Source: Thunnus maccoyii (lineage: Eukaryota > Chordata > Actinopteri > Scombriformes > Scombridae). Taken from it: a DNA stretch of 64,000 nucleotides. The DNA lies in assembly GCF_910596095.1 (NCBI RefSeq), contig NC_056537.1, positions 378,574 through 442,573 of the forward strand, read 5' to 3'. This document shows, piece after piece, positions 61,401-64,000 of this stretch. Position numbers and translations under genes: made by a program. The notes beneath the pieces are model-generated. The model was not told the origin of the DNA. It was given only the letters and a program-made list of their open reading frames with translations, and did not search any database. Each line of letters begins with the position of its first letter. Position 1 is the first letter of the stretch.

Positions 61401-62616
61401 ACATGTTTAACATTTTCTTTCTGAGCTGTTTTCAGGTGTTTTGTTGTTTGTGTTTCTGCAGGTTCATGTTTTATGTTTTATAGTTTGAATCTGTGAGCAT
61501 TGAATAAAACCAAACCAAACTACTTAAAACGATGTCTGTGCTTTACTGATTTGATTTGATGCTTAATTTAGTGTCTTTAGGGAAAATATTAAGTGTAACT
61601 AAAGATATGACTACATGATTTTTACTGTAAATAATACAGAGAAGCTGAAGGTGCAGTTTTCCTCTCAGGCTGCATATTAATCCAACAAGCTCCAGCAGTC
61701 AGAAAGGGTGGAGTGTTTGTAGTCTGAGAGGCGAAACCCAGGGGAAAAAACACTCTTTAAAAGAGTTTCTGCACCACTGGCTGCTGCTCTGTTGTTGTGA
61801 ACACATGGTGATAAATGAAGGACGCCAGCAGCAACACGGTGATCAACTCAGATCTTCTCTCATCTGGATTTTAGCAGCTGGACACTCAAGAGGATTCTGT
61901 TCAGACAAACTTTAGTAGGAAACTATAACAGTGAGGATCACTAAGATTTTACTGAGACTTTTTGGATTTTAAAGATGAATTTCACACAAAAACAACCAAG
62001 ACCACGATATTAGATCATCAGAATCAATCAGTCAGACTCACTGTGTTCAGGTCTTCAGTCTTGACACAGTTGATCAACTCAGCTTCTAAAAACCAGAAGA
62101 GGAACACAGATAAACAGCAGTTTAATGTAAACTTCTCAAAAGAAAAGACATGAAAACATCCTGGACTATAACTTTATCTATAACTCTGTAAATACAACGT
62201 CCTCATTTTTCTGACAAACTGACTTATTTAAAGAATTCTAAATAAATAAACCTGCAGAAATAAAACATTTTAATCATTTTCTTGGTTCAGTTAGAACCAG
62301 AACAACAATAACAGTAGTGCTGTTATACTGTTGGTTTGCTTATTTTACTGATGATGGGTATTTATCCATCTCCAGAGTCTCAGTTGAAGGTAAAACTGCC
62401 TCGTTTCAAGCTCGGTGATGACGCATTTTTTTAAATAATTTGATGGATTTGTGAAAAGTTTTTTGAGTGGAACAGAAGGAGAATTTCTCAGTGCTTGGAA
62501 TCTAAAAATCATCAAACTTGGAGATTCAAGAGTGTTACAGAGTGAAAATAAAGTGTGTGTGTGTGTAACATGTGACTTTACCTTGTTCAGTGTGGTGTGA
62601 GGTAGCACTGGAGGGA
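49788..62616 (-). CDS. dgkz: dgkz, diacylglycerol kinase zeta, 3' exons (ankyrin repeats and PDZ ligand)
   Basis: DGK zeta phosphorylates diacylglycerol to phosphatidic acid and damps DAG signalling in nucleus and cytoplasm. Only the C-terminal part is here. Segments 62616-62582 (less sure), 61259-61139, 59478-59442, 55528-55429 and 49904-49788 join in phase into an ankyrin-repeat region. It includes [40 protein letters not shown] and [20 protein letters not shown], then [18 protein letters not shown] and TGA. The ETAV end is the zeta/iota PDZ-binding motif; [16 protein letters not shown] and the tail favour zeta over iota, as does synteny with mdk. The kinase, C1 and MARCKS-like parts lie right of the window. 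Confidence 0.93.
49905..50014 (-). other. dgkz: start of the last dgkz intron
   Basis: Short unique stretch before the fold-back element. Confidence 0.5.
50015..50500. mobile_element. fold-back interspersed element, copy B, with inverted half
   Basis: The left part equals 34598-34942. From 50385 to 50493 the sequence is an imperfect inverse of the left end: CTGTGGATTTTATCCTCCATCACTTCCATT and onward to GGAGGAATGATTACAG mirrors CTGTAATCATTCCTCC and onward at 50039. This gives a stem of about 90 bp. It has no transposase, so it is MITE-like. Confidence 0.85.
50555..51886 (+). mobile_element. Tc1-like DNA transposon, inactive
   Basis: The ends are inverted (CAGTTGTGTTCACAATAAGA left; minus-strand CAGTTATGTTCATAATAATA right) and flanked by TA. 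The inside shows a decayed Tc1-type transposase on the plus strand. An N-terminal helix-turn-helix piece, [18 protein letters not shown], lies near 50880. [20 protein letters not shown] lies near 51010, and [13 protein letters not shown] with the first catalytic Asp near 51140. [20 protein letters not shown] follows near 51365. [18 protein letters not shown], which holds the catalytic Glu, is reached only after a one-base frameshift near 51440. Stops and the frameshift show it is dead. Confidence 0.92.
51887..53714. other. dgkz intron, unique and low-complexity DNA
   Basis: A TATACATTA repeat at about 51886-51928 follows the transposon. The remaining 1.8 kb show no recognised family. Overlapping open frames at about 52619-53299 have no known relatives and look fortuitous. 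Confidence 0.6.
53715..55060 (+). mobile_element. non-LTR LINE with a long reverse-transcriptase frame
   Basis: An uninterrupted plus-strand frame runs to 54863 and is open upstream of its first ATG (53847). It shows reverse-transcriptase blocks in order. [20 protein letters not shown] comes first, then [40 protein letters not shown] carries the first catalytic Asp. [20 protein letters not shown] and [15 protein letters not shown] (the YADD box) follow. The frame shifts near 54860 and continues as [20 protein letters not shown]. The N-terminal endonuclease is absent, so it is 5'-truncated. The clade is Jockey-like (L2/CR1/Rex1 group); the exact family is not assigned. Confidence 0.93.
55061..55428 (-). 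other. dgkz: dgkz intron with GT microsatellite
   Basis: Unique DNA with (GT)n at about 55373-55412, close to the donor of the next dgkz exon. Confidence 0.7.
55429..55528 (-). CDS. dgkz: dgkz ankyrin-repeat exon
   Basis: Minus-strand acceptor TTATGTTTCAG, donor GTAAACAC. It encodes [20 protein letters not shown] and [13 protein letters not shown], a complete ankyrin unit. It is 100 nt, entered in phase 2 and left in phase 0. Confidence 0.95.
55543..59386. repeat. 3.8-kb GTAGTTAAACAG/GTAGATGACAG minisatellite in a dgkz intron
   Basis: The array is built from 12-bp GTAGTTAAACAG and 11-bp GTAGATGACAG modules, mixed with GTAGGTGACTG, GTAAATGACAG and GTAGTTAGAG variants. It starts about 15 bp from the 55528 exon and ends about 55 bp from the 59442 exon, filling nearly the whole intron. 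Longer blocks of variants recur, for example between 57.2 and 59.2 kb. Confidence 0.97.
59442..59478 (-). CDS. dgkz: dgkz 37-nt exon
   Basis: Minus-strand acceptor GTCTTGTTTCAG, donor GTAAGTGA. It encodes [13 protein letters not shown], linking the ankyrin unit ending IKYLIDNG to [11 protein letters not shown]. Phase 1 in and phase 2 out, exactly what the flanking exons need. Family proteins have PPEILDAVEENGET-like sequence here. Confidence 0.88.
59479..61138 (-). other. dgkz: dgkz intron
   Basis: Contains an inverted interspersed-repeat copy at about 60025-60190 and a CTCF-like CCACTCGGTGGCAG at 60989-61002 (13 of 14 core positions). Nothing else was recognised. Confidence 0.7.
60025..60190 (-). 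repeat. interspersed repeat, minus orientation (partner at 36615)
   Basis: Read on the minus strand it matches 36615-36800, including GAGTATTTCCATGTGATGCT and AGAGGGAAATATTGTACTTT. Confidence 0.88.
61139..61259 (-). CDS. dgkz: dgkz ankyrin-repeat exon
   Basis: Minus-strand acceptor CTTGATGTGCAG, donor GTGAGTTT. It encodes [20 protein letters not shown] and [20 protein letters not shown], clearly collinear with the family LQELHRAGGDL...LLHHAV...YLLDH. Starts in phase 0, ends in phase 1. Confidence 0.95.
61260..62581 (-). other. dgkz: dgkz intron, nothing further recognised
   Basis: 1.3 kb of AT-rich unique sequence with a short GT run near 62552-62567. No coding content was identified. Confidence 0.6.
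62582..62616 (-). CDS. dgkz: possible dgkz 35-nt exon
   Basis: On the minus strand, acceptor TGTTGGACAG and a good donor AAG/GTAAAG enclose [11 protein letters not shown], which enters the LMELQ exon in the right phase. The family has different residues here (AAKRNDFCK), so recognition rests on splice signals and phase only. Confidence 0.5.
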
Positions 62617-62689
62617 CTGTCCAACAGAGAGGAGACACAAGCAAAGAGAAAACATTAGAGGTGAACCTGAAGGACAGTCGAGTGCAACA

Positions 62690-62712
62690 ACAACAACAAC
62701 AACAACAACAAA
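62690..62712. repeat. (CAA)n microsatellite
   Basis: About eight CAACAA units between the two possible dgkz exons. Confidence 0.9.
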
Positions 62713-62760
62713 CGACAGCAGAGATGGAGCAACACACACAGACTCGATGGAGTTGTACCT

Positions 62761-62812
62761 AACGGGTTTGAAATCAGCCAGCGTCGTGTTGGAGCGATGC
62801 ACGTTCACCATC
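62761..62812 (-). other. candidate dgkz exon, not confirmed
   Basis: On the minus strand an open stretch, MVNVHRSNTTLADFKPV, is followed by TTAG/GTACAA. Its LADFKP loosely resembles the family RNDFCK just before the first ankyrin unit. However, splicing from that donor puts the 35-nt exon or LMELQ out of frame. It may be a real exon with another donor, or chance. Confidence 0.25.
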
Positions 62813-62852
62813 TTTGCTCCTCTCCTTCAGATAACATGCAGGAAACAGTGAG

Positions 62853-64000
62853 AACAGGTGACAGGTGATAGATGACAGGTGACAAGTGACAAGTGAAAGG
62901 TGACAGGTGATAGATGACAGGTGACAGGTGACAGGTGACAGGTGACAGGTGAAAGGTGACAGGTGATAGATGACAGGTGACAAGTGACAGGTAATAGATG
63001 ACAGGTGACAAGTGACAGGCGATAGATGACAGGTGACAGGTGACAGGTGACAGGTGACAGGTGACAGGTGACAGGTGAAAGGTGACAGGTGACAGGTGAC
63101 AGGTGAAAGGTGACAGGTGAAAGGTGACAGGTGACAGGTGACAAGTGAAAGGTGACAGGTGACAGGTGAAAGGTGACAGGTGACAGGTGAAAGGTGACAG
63201 GTGAAAGGTGACAGGTGACAAGTGAAAGGTGACAGGTGACAGGTGAAAGGTGACAGGTGACAGGTGAAAGGTGAAAGGTGACAGGTGACAGGTGACAGGT
63301 GACAGGTGACAGGTGACAGGTGACAGGTGAAAGGTGACAGGTGAAAGGTGACAGGTGATAGATGACAGGTGACAGGTGACAAGTGAAAGGTGATAGATGA
63401 CAGGTGACAGGTGACAAGTGAAAGGTGACAGGTGATAGATGACAGGTGACAAGTGAAAGGTGATAGATGACAGGTGACAGGTGACAAGTGAAAGGTGACA
63501 GGTGATAGATGACAGGTGAAAGGTGACAGGTGATAGATGACAGGTGACAGGTGACAGATGACAGGTGACAGTTGACAGGTGAAAGGTGAAAGGTGACAGG
63601 TGAAAGGTGAAAGGTAACAGGTGACAGGTGAAAGGTGATAGGTGACAGGTGAAAGGTGACAGGTGACAGGTGTCAGGTGATAGATGACAGGTGACAGGTG
63701 ACAAGTGAAAGGTGACAGGTGACAGGTGATAGATGACAGGTGACAGGTGACAAGTGAAAGGTGACAGGTGATAGATGACAGGCGACAGGTGATAGATGAC
63801 AGGTGACAGGTGACAAGTGAAAGGTGACAGGTGATAGATGACAGGTGACAGGTGACAAGTGAAAGGTGACAGGTGACAGGTGATAGGTGATAGGTGACAG
63901 GTGATAGGTGACAGGTGACAGGTGTCAGGTGACAGGTGACAGGTGAAAGGTGACAGATGACAAGTGATAGATGACAGGTGACAGGTGATAGATGACAGGT
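62853..64000. repeat. GACAGGT heptamer minisatellite, to the window end
   Basis: More than 1.1 kb of 7-bp units GACAGGT, with GAAAGGT, GATAGAT and GACAAGT variants. These are arranged in longer blocks such as GACAAGTGAAAGGTGACAGG. The array continues past the window. Because seven is not a multiple of three and no phase holds a stop, all minus-strand frames stay open; the 196-299-codon frames are not genes. Confidence 0.97.

Noticed and set aside
62774..63704. Several 196-299-codon minus-strand frames of SPVTCHL repeats
   Set aside because: Artefacts of the 7-bp GACAGGT array, open in all three frames.

Overview
The window is vertebrate nuclear DNA, almost certainly from a teleost fish. Genes are split by GT-AG introns, L2/Rex1-type LINE and Tc1-like transposon remains are present, and tandem repeats are very abundant. 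No bacterial, organellar or viral genes were seen.

Four protein genes are recognisable. From left to right they are ambra1 (+, the 3' half only, eleven coding exons, stop at 11068), chrm4 (+, complete intronless coding sequence 32177-33505), mdk (-, complete, four coding exons between 43578 and 36223 plus a probable 5' UTR exon near 45381) and dgkz (-, the 3' end only, encoding the ankyrin repeats and the PDZ-binding C-terminus, 62616 down to 49788). This order and these orientations match the human chromosome 11p11.2 block AMBRA1-CHRM4-MDK-DGKZ, so this is an old conserved neighbourhood and not an operon. The products act in different places: an autophagy and ubiquitin-ligase scaffold, a Gi-coupled acetylcholine receptor, a secreted heparin-binding growth factor, and a diacylglycerol kinase.

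The layout is as follows. 1-993 is a 36-bp minisatellite in an ambra1 intron. 1476-11068 holds ambra1 exons, with an antisense L2 LINE (4561-5660) and several micro- and minisatellites in the introns. 11069-19680 is 3' flank and intergenic DNA with a hairpin, a LINE (15960-17220) and a 1.5-kb element with terminal inverted repeats (17611-19144). 19681-29204 is about 9.5 kb of almost unbroken tandem repeat: a 28-bp minisatellite, then a 6.1-kb degenerate telomere-like block with higher-order structure. 29205-32176 is the chrm4 5' flank. 33506-36222 holds two fold-back-type elements. 36223-45470 is mdk, with a cluster of CTCF-like motifs in one intron and a CA-rich array directly upstream of its first exon. 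47520-64000 is the dgkz 3' UTR and 3' exons, with a fold-back element, a dead Tc1-like transposon, a LINE with a long reverse-transcriptase frame, and two large CAGGT-based minisatellites (55543-59386 and 62853-64000).

No undescribed multi-gene system was found. The most interesting signals are unusual residues in the chrm4 acetylcholine pocket (His113, Ser117) and in its DRY motif (DRF), the telomere-like higher-order repeat, an uncatalogued-looking inverted-repeat element at 17611-19144, repeats that duplicate splice-site sequence beside ambra1 exons, and a run of CTCF-like sites inside mdk. All identifications rest on reading and remembered family knowledge; no alignment or database search was run.
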